Below are positions 1 through 11,098 of a stretch of 64,000 nucleotides of DNA, one piece after another. Position numbers and translations under genes: made by a program. Numbering within the stretch: position 1 is the stretch's first letter; each line of letters begins with the position of its first letter. A model generated the notes under the pieces. The model worked only from the letters and a program-made list of their open reading frames with translations. It was not told the DNA's origin and did no database searches. Source of the stretch: Theobroma cacao (taxonomy: Eukaryota; Streptophyta; Magnoliopsida; Malvales; Malvaceae); NCBI RefSeq assembly GCF_000208745.1, contig NC_030851.1:11867512-11931511 (forward strand), read 5' to 3'.

Positions 1-622
1 ACACAATTAGAATTATCATTAACAAGCTTTTCATAAAGGAAAAAAAGAAAGAATTATCATTAACAAATTGGATAAATTTTATTAATATTTATAATAAATA
101 TTTATATAAATTATTTAATAATATTAAAATTAAGAAAAATAATTTTAATGAAAATCATTAAACGCAATTAAAATTATTATTTATAAAACAGATAAATCTT
201 ATCAAAAGAAATCTACAATAATAATTCAGAAATAAAATGAAGAAACTGTGGTTCTCTGTCAACTAAAAAAAATTTAACACTATCTGTATTTGTACATATA
301 CTATAAATTATAAATATAGATAAATAGATTATAGATAGTGTAGATAAATGTAGATGTAGTTGCTTAAGGTCTCAAAGGGTTGTTAAAATGGAAAAGGAGG
401 GCCTGAGGAGGAGGAAGGGACAAGGGAAAAAAAGAAAGGTGGAAAGAAATGAGACAACAATCCTTGAATAGAATCTTAATTAAGAAAAATAAAATATAAA
501 TATAAAATTGCTCAGGTGGGTGACGTTAGATTTGGCCATGTGAAAGTGAGACATCAAAGCGATTTAGTAGCCAATTTATTGGTAGTAAATCAAATCAAAT
601 GTTGCCGTTTTAGCTGCGGTAT

Positions 623-699
623 CCACTCCATGGAAAACACAACCCAAAATGCGTGATGTGGATCATAACGTTTTCCATGTGTGAGTGGGACACATCACG
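623..699. repeat. Two interleaved inverted repeats
   Basis: Arm A is CCACTC+CATGGAAAAC (623-638) and its partner A' is GTTTTCCATG, a 3-base insert, then GAGTGG (670-688). Arm B is CGTGATGTG (652-660) and its perfect partner B' is CACATCACG (691-699). The order A-B-A'-B' is the topology of an H-type pseudoknot rather than of two separate hairpins. It lies about 800 bp upstream of the O-methyltransferase start. Function unknown. Confidence 0.6.
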
Positions 700-1420
700 G
701 GTCTGTCATTTCTTTGGACTTCACTTTTTTGCTTTTGTAAGAAGTGTTTACATCAAATATTATTAGGTGGAGTGTTTTTTCTGTCACGTTAAACACGCAA
801 ACGCGTGTAAAAATAACATATCCCTATTTGCCTTTAGTTGATTTATCCATTCATTGGCTGGGTTTTTTTTTTTTTTTTTTTATAATTGAGAGAGAAAAAT
901 TTAAAGTCTTTCTTTTTAAGTAGGAAGATCCTATTTCAATCAATGAAATAAATATTTAAGTACTTATTCATTGACTGAGTTGGTGTCTATTAATTCATAA
1001 AACTCAATTATTGAAAACTTTAAAAAAGTAATATATATATATATATATGGACTCCATTTTTTTTATAAATGTAACAAAATTATTATTATTAATTTTTAAG
1101 AGCTCATATATATTGATATGATAAATATTAATGACACATAATTATTTAATTGATTATGTCTAATTTTTTTTTTATTTTTTCGTGGTCGAAAACCTGTAAA
1201 CCTAGTATAGTACTTTTCTTGAGAGACACAATTCCGTTTTTAGTTAGAGGAGAAAGATATTGTGAATCTAGTTGATGTGGAACTTAACAAGCATGCCCCA
1301 ACAAGATAATTTAATAGACACATTTTTTATTATAGCATGCCTTTTTTGACCATGGGTTTAATTGATTAAATTATATTAGTAGGCAAAAATTCGTCTAAGA
1401 GGACCATCTCCACTACTCTT

Positions 1421-1426
1421 TATATA
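1421..1426 (+). promoter_or_regulatory. TATA box of the O-methyltransferase gene
   Basis: TATATA in the context CTCTTTATATAGCAT lies 69 bp before the start codon at 1495. This spacing fits a plant TATA box with a leader of roughly 35-40 nt. It is the only TATA-like motif close to the start that sits in a less AT-rich context. Confidence 0.6.
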
Positions 1427-1494
1427 GCATATTTGAGTGCCATAATGCTTTACAACAAATTAAAAAGAAGGACCTTGCATGCATCAAGATAAAG

Positions 1495-4400
1495 ATGGAT
1501 GTGGTCTGTGTGAATGGGGAGAAGCATATTAATGATCATGAGCTACTTCAGGCTCAGGCTCACGTCTGGAACTACTTGTTCAACTTCATAAACTCCATGT
1601 CTCTAAAATGTGCAATTGATTTAGGCATCCCCGACGTCATTCAAAACCATGGCAAGCCCATGACAGTTACCGAGCTGGTTGCTGCACTGCCGATCAATGC
1701 TACCAAAGCAAGCAGCATTTATCGGCTCATGCGCATTTTAGTTCACTCGGGCTTTTTTGCGCAACAAAAGCTAGGCAATAACGACCAAGAAGAAGGGTAT
1801 GTTCTTACCCACGCTTCTCGTCTCCTGCTCAACGGTGATCCCTTGAGTGTGACACCTTTCTTGAAGGCTATGTTGGATCCCATTTTAACAAAGCCTTGGC
1901 ATTTTCTAGGTGCCTGGTTCCAAAATGATGACCCGACCCCATTTGATACGGCGCATGGGAGGACATTTTGGGACTATGGTGGCCATGACCCAATGCTTAG
2001 CCATTTTTTTAATGAAGGCATGGCTAGTGATGCTCGATTGGTTAGTAGCATACTGATTCACAAGTGTAAGGGGGTGTTCCAGGGATTGAACTCGATGGTG
2101 GATGTTGGGGGTGGCATAGGTACCGTGGCCAAGGCCATTTCTGATGCATTTCCACACTTGGAGTGCACTGTGTTTGACCTTCCTCGTGTTGTTGCTGGCC
2201 TACAAGACCGTGGGAACTTAAAATATGTTGGAGGAGACATGTTTGAGGCAGTTCCAGCTGCAGACGCAGTTTTACTCAAGGTTTTTACTAACTTTATTCT
2301 TATTTTCTCCTTGTAATTCTTTTTAATTTTTTGCTAATAATAAATTAATATTTTTTTATAAGTCATGAAATTGTGCATTTCATAAAAAGAAAGGTTACTA
2401 AATTCCATAATTCTTCAAAGCAAGATAAAAAAAATCCCTATCGGGAGTACCTTGCTCACTCTCTTTGTGCAAAAACAAAATATACTTCTTCACAAAATAT
2501 TCTTTAAACAATTTCAATTCAAAATCTCATAAAAAAAAAAACTCAGCAAACATGCTTAACAGTTATCTCAATCCCAAACACAACAAAACCGTGAACAACT
2601 ATAAAACTCATCAAATATGCTTTAGTTGTTTCTTCTCCCTGAACCTATCATCTTAATCAATCCGATCCAACTCATAAAAACGAACATTTCCTTTGCAGCA
2701 CACATTTCAGAGCAAGTCATCACAAAAAAACACTCAGTTACCACATTCAACATGCTGATTGTAATCATCATAAAAAAGCAAAATTACTTGTTTATCGTTT
2801 TTGAAAACCTTAAAAATCACCATGCAAATAAAATAAAATAAAATAAAAAATCCCGAATCCATTCTCGTCCTTTTCCTGAACAAAACCACACCTCTAAACT
2901 GCAGGAATCTCTAAAAGTTGAATCTCAATTTACCAATCAATGCAGAGCTCACACACTTCCAACCTACAACGACTCAACAAATCGATATCCTAAATCCTAA
3001 AGACCCCAAAAGGCATATGGACACAAATAACGCAACAGCTGACCAAAGTAAACCCTTTAATAGTTTTAACAATAGTAAATTCAAGGAAGCTGCGTAAGAA
3101 TGCTCCATCGACCAACCAAACCGAACCTCAGGACTTTCGATAACTAGAATCATTCGACAAAGACAAGTACCAATGCTTGTCTTTGCAGAATAATCCCCGT
3201 GTTTTAATTCCACCTCACCCATGCTTCAACACAAGCTATCTCCTAAAAATCACCCCAACAAAAACTTGTTTCAGGCGATCCCCAACCATTCATCCCCATG
3301 CTCCATAAATCAAAAAGTTTTCAACAATCTCTTAGCCATTCAAAATAAAATTTGACAATAAATCCAAAAGACAACAGTCAAATAAGCCTCAACATAATCA
3401 CCCAAACCTTGCTTTCAATACGAATAAAACCCAAGCCCGTGCTGCCATTTGCCTGTGTGACGCCTTACCATCGCGAGTTCCATGCAACCCAAAACCATAT
3501 GCTAATTCTATAACCCTCAAATTTCAGTCTCCTCGCCATTATCTCTTTATAGATCTCTGGATTTATTTCTTATGATACCTTGCTGCTGCCCTTACCCCTT
3601 CCAACGTAGTAAATCTCTCCAACAACATCTGCTCACTTCCAACTACCTTTAATCCTAGTGCTTTCCCAAGGTTCCAAGTTTCCTTGGCTTCAGCCTTGAT
3701 GATGCTATTTCTATTTCTAACATCACTGTCCGACAAGGATATGTTTGTTGCCCTTTCCTCCTTTCCTCCAGATTTCTTTTTGATTTTCTTCTTTCCCCCT
3801 TTCTTCTTCCCTTTCCCTTATCTATTCCTCCCTCCACCTATTTTTACCTCAATATCACTTAACGAACCAACTCTTCGATTTCTTGGTTTCCCAAACCATG
3901 GAAATTCGTCCACTTCCTCTGATGCTCACAAATTAATTGCAAGGTTTAGGGTGCTTAGAAAACCAAATTAAACTGTTCTCTTAAAATTTGGAGATTAAAT
4001 TTGGTACAAAATTATTACTTGGCCAAGTAAAGGCTAGTCTATATTTACTAATGTATTGGATTAGCAAGATTTTCATACATGAATTTGACGATAATGATCT
4101 TATAAGTTTCTAAATATTGTTTAGTATGTACGTGATCATAGGTAACACATTATAACACACTATGTGAGTTATTTTTCTGTCATGGCAGCACGTGGTTGGG
4201 AGATGAATTTTGGGTTGTTGGGCTCATTTCTTGAATTTTGCCTTATTTTTGACTTGTGGACTGTGAGTATTTACCTTTTTGTTTGAGTTGTAGGATGTAT
4301 TTAGGGCAAGAAATTATCTGACATATCTCTAATTTTTTGTCGAGTGCTCAATTAGCCCAAATAATAGAGAAATTAACCATCCCCTTCATATAGTCAAAAT

Positions 4401-4987
4401 GAAACCAGGTGATATAGCATATACCTCAAAAACCCCCAGCTGGACATGTATAAAGAAGAACCAAAAGAATTTAAACTCGTTTTATAGAAAATTAGGTCAA
4501 GATTTAATAAAATAAAACTCATCTCCACTTATCTTGTTGTCCTTCTAATGGTTAATAATCTAATTCTTCCCTATAAATATTGTCACAGGAGTAGAATAGA
4601 GAGATTTGTAAATTAAATGAAGTAGCTCAAACTGATTAAACTCGATGAGGTCATCACTTATTTATGATAATTAAACAGTGGATATTGCACGATTGGAATG
4701 ATGAAGAATGCGTGAAGATTTTGAAGCGCTGTAAAGAGGCAATTTCACGAGGTGGCAAGGGAGGGAAGGCAATTATAATAGACATGGTATTGACGGAGAA
4801 GAACCACAAAGTGAATGATGCATCCATTGAAACGCAACTCTTCTTTGACATGTTGATGATGGTGTTGGTGACTGGAAAAGAGAGGAACGAGGAAGAGTGG
4901 GCTACGCTGTTTTTGGCAGCTGGTTTTAGTGACTATAAAATCACTCCGATAATGGGTTTAAGATCTCTCATTGAGGTATACCCTTAA
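1495..4987 (+). CDS. Plant small-molecule O-methyltransferase (COMT/isoflavone-OMT/ROMT type), two exons
   Basis: Transfers methyl from S-adenosylmethionine to a hydroxyl of a phenolic or similar metabolite in the cytosol; the substrate cannot be read from sequence. Exons are 1495-2280 and 4679-4987; donor GTTTTT follows AAG at 2280 and acceptor AACAG precedes TGG at 4679, giving an uninterrupted 364-residue protein, a normal family length. The N-terminal dimerisation domain occupies roughly residues 15-120. The SAM-binding glycine loop DVGGGIGT is at residues 203-210. Exon 2 begins WILHDWNDEE, with the catalytic-base His at 266; downstream Asp297 (IIIDMVL) and the GKERNEEEW segment supply the other usual active-site acids. 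One intron at this place is usual for plant class II OMTs, but it is long (2398 bp) because of transposon sequence. A TATA box lies 69 bp upstream. Product class is confident, substrate is not. Confidence 0.9.
2974..3971 (-). mobile_element. LINE ORF1-like remnant inside the O-methyltransferase intron
   Basis: Read on the minus strand, about 3740-3600 encodes SLSDSDVRNRN followed by IIKAEAKETWNLGKALGL and GSEQMLLERFTTLE. This acidic stretch followed by a 'xAExTWxxGkxLGL' segment is typical of the C-terminal end of plant LINE ORF1 proteins. A Lys/Arg/Glu-rich stretch (about 3840-3745) precedes it. Below 3600 only fragments with stops and frameshifts are seen, possibly the start of ORF2. The rest of the intron (2281-2973 and 3972-4678) shows nothing recognisable. 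No target duplication was found, so borders are approximate. Confidence 0.5.
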
Positions 4988-5859
4988 GAGAGTCTTGCTT
5001 TATTCTTATAAGAATAATAAAACTACTATTATTAACTTTCATGTTATTGTTACAGTTGTTGGTTTGTACTTGTCTCTACTTCTATTGTCTTATAGTACTA
5101 GAAAAGACTGAACTCATCGATTAAGAAATAAAACATTACTTCACTTGAATCAGATTTATTGTCCCGTTTACATTGGAATTGTTGGTGTTGATCTTACTAA
5201 CTAAAAATTCTTTCAATTTCTTAATTCAAAGGGCTCAACCAATCGGGTTTCTTGTCAAATAAAGAACATAATTCATGCGAACCTCGATTAGTAATAGTAG
5301 TTGAAATGGATGAATTAGCTGAATTAATTGCCCCTTTCTCTCACATTTTTAGAAGCATAGGTAATTTATCATTATTGAACATTGAAAGGAACCTCTTAGC
5401 CGAAGCTAAGCAAGTATACAGCTAACAACGACACATTCAGTTGTTAGTCCAACAACTCCGTTGTCTCGCCTGAGGTTCGCATTGTTTTATTGAGCCAAGG
5501 CGAGTTTCTTAATCGATAATATCTCATGTTCAAGAAAGGAACCACTCACAAACTATAACAACCCACAAAAACAACAGCCTCATTCAACGCAAGACCTTTG
5601 TATAAAAAAATCGAACCTTTCCCCAAATTATTCCCATGGAAATCTTGTACAAAAAGTCGCAATTAAGCAATTAATAGTCCAGTAAAATCCGCATCCATTT
5701 AGAAAAATATCAAGCAATAATGCTTAAACCCAAAAACTGAAACTACAACCCAACAATCACAACCTTTCTAATTGCACCACCTCATTTGAAGCAAGACACA
5801 AACAACTTAAAAACCTTTAAATTACCTGAAGACATCGCTTCATTTCAGTTGGGCCGTCC
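4988..5859. other. Intergenic, nothing recognised
   Basis: Downstream flank of the O-methyltransferase. No open frame of note and no family recognised. The right part may belong to the LINE remnant that follows. Confidence 0.4.
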
Positions 5860-6317
5860 AATTTCTTTAATTTTCGATGATCACCTCCTCACTAGAATTT
5901 AGAATCATCATCGGATAAAGATTCGTTCACCACTCTTTAGTTGTCTTCTTCAATTACCAGATTCTTCGATTTTTTCCAACTCGACCCTTATGCTTCAACA
6001 TTGACGCTTTTCCTTTCCTCGATTACTGCTCAATTTCATTCAAGAGGCTAGATTTTCAATTACTCATCTTTGCTAGAAGAGGAAGATTTGCTAAAAGTAT
6101 TTTCCGTTTAACAGCTATGTCACCCGATCGATGCGGTCTTGACGTTGACTCAATGACTTCCACGGGTTCATTATCGTCGAAGCCCAATGCCATTGAATCA
6201 TTGCTCATGACTTGATCTAGCCCATCCTGTCCGGATTCATCCTTTTCTAGCCCATGTTTTTACATGACATGTTCTACTTCTTCCTTTTCCTTTTGTAGGT
6301 TTTAAGAATTTAATGGA

Positions 6318-6843
6318 TGGGTAAAATATCTTTACTTCTTAAATTTTGATTAAAATTATATAAAAATTTATTAATTTTTAAAATAAAAATTCTATTCTAA
6401 AAATATATTTTTTGTTAGACACGTAGGTCAAGCCGTTAGTCAACCGTTAGTAATTCTATCAATTTACTAAGATAATAAAGATAAAAAGATAATTTTATCC
6501 TTAATTAATTTTTATAATTATTATTATTATTATTTATTTTTTATCAATTAAAAAAAAAAGCTCATCATCTAGGGAGCCTTGATTAGGCTCCCTAAGGGAG
6601 CACCGATGCTCCCTTCCTTTGAGACCATCGGCTGGTGCTAACCTCCATTGGGGAGCACCGATCTGTTTTATTTTTTTTCAAAAATATAATAATAATTTTT
6701 AAAATTAATAAAAATGGTATTTTTATCTTTTTATAATTTCTGTTAATGATGTTTGCATTTTTAAGGTGAAGTGTCCATTTGTAAACTATTAGACCCGTTT
6801 AGAATTTCAACCAAAACTTAAGAGGGTGGGGGTATTTTACTCT
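6318..6843. mobile_element. Short non-autonomous TIR element
   Basis: About 44 bases at the left end (6321-6364) match the reverse complement of the right end (6799-6840) with about 70% identity after one gap. Both begin GTAAAATA and then run through a CTTAARTTTTGRTTRAAATT-like stretch. Most differences are C/T or G/A transitions. The inside (526 bp in total) is AT-rich apart from a GC-rich hairpin pair in the middle. No transposase is encoded and no clear target duplication could be read. It sits inside a LINE ORF1 remnant. Confidence 0.5.
6570..6615. repeat. Two abutting hairpins in a GC-rich island
   Basis: TAGGGAGCC (6570-6578) pairs with GGCTCCCTA (6586-6594) around a 7-base loop. AAGGGAGCA (6594-6602) pairs with TGCTCCCTT (6607-6615) around CCGA. 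The stems are perfect and the motif GGGAGCACCGAT recurs near 6651. This is a strong contrast to the AT-rich flanks. Confidence 0.7.
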
Positions 6844-7430
6844 TGATCGATTTTCACACCTTCGGACACAATTATTAGCCAATTTAAATTTTTAGAAACA
6901 ATAGTCTCCCTTTTAAGATTTGCTATTTGATTTACCAAATATTTGTTATTGCTAGAATTCAAGTCCCATAATCCTCTTTCCACGTCATCTTTCACCCCTT
7001 ATCAATGAGTTCTTACTTAAGTCTATTTGCCACTTCAGCTTCTTCTTCCACCTCCAGGGTGAAGCATGGTCTCTATGACAAATTTGGTCCTAGATTTGCA
7101 TGTGGGATTACACTCCCCTTCATATTTTCCTTCACCCTTTTCCCTTTCAAACACTGAAATTTCTTGCACCCAAATCTAGAAAACTTTATTTGCCATCTCC
7201 AATTCAAGCACTTCATCCCAACATCCTTTTTTGTTTATCATAAACAATTTCCATAACACTATAATACAGATTATCACAATTGATCTTTTTATCATCTAAA
7301 GATACTAACTCACCCCACACACTAGCAATGTTGTAAAATGTGTTATAATATCGCCATAGACAAAAACACTATGAACCTCAACACATTTTTTATTGTATTT
7401 TAAGGTGAAACTTTCAGATGACGTAGACAG

Positions 7431-8404
7431 TCTAACAAGTAATAATATTTAGTATTTTTCTTTTTAGTTAGGAAATTTATTAAGAATTATAGGAATAATA
7501 GAAATTTTCTTTTTATTTTAATTTACTTGGACGACAAGTAAGCATAGCTTTAAAAATTTAATTTTCTTGTACTCCAAGGAAGTCCAAAGTAGAATACTTC
7601 TTTATTTTAGTTTACTTTACTTACACTCTAAGTTTAGGCTAAGTAGGATTAGACTATTATAAATAATACCTTTAGACTTAATTATTAGACAACTTATTTC
7701 TTTTGAATTATTGAATAATATTATATTTTTTCTCTAATTTTGAGTGTAAGTTTTTGCGTTTAAAACTTGGTTATCAACCTCCAAAAACAAACCCTGGTTT
7801 AGAAAGAATAGAAATCTCATGCTCGCTATTTGTGCCCCATTGGTGCCCACTTTCTCTTTTCATGCCAAGTTCTAGTTTTTTTTTGTTATTTAATGGATGA
7901 CGAAAAACATTAGGAGTCATAACTTGTAACGGCTGCATTTTGCTTTTGCTGCAATGCTTTAATCTGTTTTTACTTTGTCTCCAACAATTCTATTGCTTCA
8001 AAAAGTTCAAGAGAGCTTATGTTCAACAAGTTTTTTTTTTTCACCGAAAAGGATCAAGATAGTGGTGGATCCAAGATTTTGTATGAAGAGTAGCTAAACA
8101 GTAATTATACAAGATCATGGGTTAGGTTATGAATCGAGTCAATGATTCGATTATGAGAAAAAAATTAATCACTTTTGATATAAAATTAAATTGTAACATA
8201 AAATTTCACTAACAATTTGAATTTATATAAGTTTTCAGATTCATCAATATAAATAGACATAAAACAGAAAAAAAAATTAACATTAGATATTCACACTAAG
8301 TATCGTAATAGACATAAAGGAGAGAGAAAAATTAACATTAGATTTTCACATTAAGCATCGTAAATTGTGCTTGACGTGAAAAAAAGTTGTGTTCAATGTG
8401 ATTT
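7431..8404. other. Intergenic, nothing recognised
   Basis: AT-rich sequence without a credible frame, with several poly-T runs. Probably old transposon sequence, but no family could be named. Confidence 0.4.
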
Positions 8405-8790
8405 CATGCTTCAAAGGAAAAAAATTGAAAAGAAGAAAAGGTTGAAAAAAGTTGAAAAGAAAAAAAAAGGTTTAGTATATTCATAAAAGAGAAAAAAAAA
8501 GAAAAAGGAAAAAAAAAGAAAGAAAAGAAAAGAAAAATAATTCCAAGCTTTCAGAGGAACAAAAGTTGAAAAGAAAAAATGTTGAGAAGAAAAAAGAAGT
8601 TTAGTATATTTATAAAAGAGAGAAAAAAAGAAAAAGAAAGAAAAAAGGAAAAAAAGAGAAAAAAAAAAGGAAAAGAAAACTAATTCCAAGCTTTCAAAGG
8701 AAAAAAAGTTAAAAAGAAAAAAAAAGTTTAGTATATTTATAAAGGATAGAGTAAAAAGAAAAAGAAAAAGAAAAAAAAATTCCAAAATTT
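8405..8790. repeat. A/G-rich tandem repeat, about 140-bp period, three copies
   Basis: Units start near 8406, 8546 and 8687 with GCTTTCARAGGAA. Each then has a GTTGAAAAGAAAAAA stretch, GTTTAGTATATTYATAAA and a run of AAAAAGAAAGA. The minus strand is open throughout only because purine-rich DNA gives Phe/Leu/Ser codons. A similar unordered A/G tract lies at 16336-16440. Confidence 0.75.
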
Positions 8791-10257
8791 AGACTTAAAA
8801 AAAATTGAACCAGGCCCCATTAAGTTTCTTATCACTACTTCAAAACAACACATTTGATATGTATAAGGGTGGCAAATCTAGATATTTTTAATTATATATA
8901 TATAAATAAAAAAAATTTAAAACCTTCACCCTTTCCCTTTGTCCTTGGATGAGGTGTTTTCCTTCCTAAGGAGTGCCTGGTAGTCCCTAATAATATTAAA
9001 TACATTTGCAAATCATGAAATCTTGTTTATTGTCCAAAGTATGACATGGTTTCTAATGGAGTTAATGCTTTTAATAAAATATCTGTCTTCAGGGTTGGAT
9101 TTGTCAAGATTTTTTGAAAGATGGAATAATAAGAGCTTGTGTTTTTGAAATTGATATCAATTCTAGAAGTAGGAAAAAGATGAAATAAGAAAATTTGATG
9201 AAAAAGAGATTGATTACCGATATTGTTTACAAAAAAAGAAGATTGATGCCATATAATGGCACAAGAATCAAATAAGCTATGAGAGTTTCCAAAGCTAGAT
9301 CTTGTTCTTTTGAGTGCATAGTTGGTGGTGATCTCTATATGCAGTTGTGATTTAATTCAAAGATCTAGTATAATAAGAGAACGGGCAAAGATCAAATGGG
9401 TGAAATTACAACCAAGGGACAAAACAATTATTTACTTTGTTCATGCAAGAAAAAGAACATGCTCTTGTTATTGCTGGAAAGTAATGTTCAGTTATGGTTG
9501 CTATAGAGCGCTAAGAAATGTGCTAAAGTGCTGCATATCAAACAGCAAGATTAACAATTTTAAGTTAAAATTTTCATGTCGCAAACCTGTTTGACCCAAA
9601 GAGTTACTATGAAACTCGTGAATATTGAGAAGTTAACAAATTCCACACATGTTGATGAGATGTGTTTGCATACAACAAATAAATCAGCCAAACTAGCAAG
9701 CTTTCTAATTCTTTCATTCTTATTAATAACACAACTTCATTTACAAAATGCTCAATTAAAGTTCCAGCAACAAGAAGGCGTTGTACATAAATGAACAGTA
9801 TTTGCTCTTTTAGCATCAGCCTAAGTTCTTGAACTTTTTCTCTACTAAATAAACAAAATATAAGTCTTGTGAATAGTTTTCACCAATTTATGTGAATCAG
9901 TGGCTTATAGGGTTTTCTCTTTTAAGGATTTCTATACAAGACTTTAAGGGTGCAAAGGGAGTTCGTGTAATAGGGAGAGAAAGCATTGTAAACAAGTAAA
10001 AGATGTATCAGAAACGGTAAAGAGGAAGATCGGAGTAGTTCCTGAAGTATTGAGTATCCTGGTAGGTGGAAGAGAATAGGTAGAGAATGAGAAAATAAAT
10101 GAGAATTAGAGAGAAGCCTTAGAAAAGTGAAGTCCCTCTAATGAATTGTGAAGGCTCTATATATGATGTTAGAAGTGACGATTACTTAAGAATAGATTTT
10201 AATACACGTATTGAATAATGTCATTAAGAAGAGTTTTAATATGAGTAACCACTACTT
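8791..10257. other. Intergenic, no gene recognised
   Basis: Open stretches exist at 9322-9594 and 9576-9794 on the plus strand, but neither resembles a known family and codon use is not gene-like. Probably decayed repeat sequence. Confidence 0.4.
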
Positions 10258-10346
10258 GCGCTTAAGCATTTGACTCATTGCTTAGTGCATAATTTCTTTC
10301 TAAAAAAGAGTAGAGTTCGAATCCCCTTTCCCTAAATATAAAAAAA
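10258..10346 (+). mobile_element. Miniature tRNA-derived SINE, second copy (degenerate)
   Basis: Aligns over its whole length (about 89 bp) with the SINE at 41582-41673. Shared segments are AAGCATTTGRCT, TTAGTGCAT, the B-box-like GAGTTCGAATCCCC (10313-10326) and the tail TTTCCCTAAATATAAAAAAA. The A-box region (GACTCATTGCTTAGTGC) is decayed. A possible imperfect target duplication is ACTACTT (10251-10257) versus AATACTT after the tail. It abuts the LINE ORF1 fragment at 10360. Confidence 0.6.
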
Positions 10347-10359
10347 TAATAAATACTTT

Positions 10360-10625
10360 TCAAGATAGCAGGAAAAAGCAAGGAAAAAATTTTATTAGCT
10401 ATCTCCAATTCAATCACTTCATCCAAACATCCTTCTTTATCATAAACAATTTGCGTAACACCATAATCCAAATTATCACAACTGATCTTTTTATCATCTA
10501 AAAATGCAAACTCACCCCATACACTGGCAATATTGTAAAACGTGTTATAAAACTGCCATGGACCAGAACACCATGAACCTCAACACATTTTTTAATGTAT
10601 TTTAAGGTGAAACTTTCATACTCGA
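10360..10625 (-). mobile_element. LINE ORF1 fragment (second copy)
   Basis: Matches 7180-7415 along about 235 bp, including a TCAACACATTTTTTAWTGTA segment. On the minus strand it reads FYNTFYNIASVWGEFAFLDD, then LDYGVTQIVYDKEG and DEVIELEIAN. The WGEF...DD core and the DEVIELE end are those of plant LINE ORF1 (DUF4283-like) proteins. It is a fragment only. Confidence 0.5.
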
Positions 10626-10678
10626 GCTCCAGCTATAAGAACCAATTATTTAACTAGTATTAATTCTTCTGCTTCATT

Positions 10679-11098
10679 CACTACAAATATTATGGTTTTT
10701 CCAAGTTACTCACAGATTTTCAACGGCATTTTTTGTCAGTAAATTAGTCAAGAAAGCGATTGTAGATACATTCAAATAGCAATGACATTTGTCGATTGGT
10801 AAAAAAAAAAATAGTTGATAACTTGACAAAGTTATTGATAGATTTCTTACGTATTTGTCGATGAAACACCGACTGAATGGCAACAAAAACGACCTTTGCA
10901 AAAGTGGAAAAATTTGTCAATAAATGAAGCAAATTTCATTGATAAAAGAAGTAAATTTTGTTAATAATATATTTCAATTTGATCAAAAATACTAATTGAA
11001 TCCAATGATATTGAGTTTCAATCTTGTTAGTAATGATGCCAAAATTCGTCTATAATTTCGTCGAAACTACAAAGACATTTTTTTGTAAAATAAAAGTG
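10679..11098. mobile_element. CACTA-type miniature element
   Basis: Starts CACTACAAAT at 10679 and ends AAAAGTG at 11098. It is flanked on both sides by ATT (10676-10678 and 11099-11101), the 3-bp target duplication expected of CACTA elements. Inside, short motifs such as TTTGTCGAT, TTGTCAATA and CGTCGAAAC recur in both orientations, as in CACTA subterminal regions. The right terminus is divergent (TTTTTTTGTAAAATAAAAGTG), so the call is moderate. No transposase. Confidence 0.45.

Larger units (their letters stand above)
1..1494. other. Upstream region of the O-methyltransferase gene
   Basis: No coding region is recognisable. The stretch is AT-rich with poly-T (about 867-882) and a short TA microsatellite (about 1030-1047). 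It contains an interleaved inverted-repeat block (623-699, listed separately), and the last 100 bases hold the likely core promoter of the following gene. Nothing else could be assigned. Confidence 0.6.
5860..7430 (-). mobile_element. Degenerate LINE ORF1 (RRM/DUF4283 type), split by a TIR element
   Basis: On the minus strand, 7412-7180 matches the fragment at 10360-10625 almost base for base. Both read as the ORF1 segment with a WGEFAFLDD-like core and a DEVIELEIAN-like end, typical of plant LINE ORF1 (DUF4283-like) proteins. Further down the minus strand, 6250-5880 gives MALGFDDNEPVEVIEST and a NESLSDDDS acidic motif like that preceding the ORF1 C-terminus in the O-methyltransferase intron. 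Stops and frameshifts are frequent. The reading is interrupted by the TIR element at 6318-6843. Borders are approximate. Confidence 0.45.

Noticed and set aside
8411..8785. 124-codon open frame on the minus strand
   Set aside because: It is the Phe/Leu-rich reading of a purine-rich tandem repeat, not a gene.
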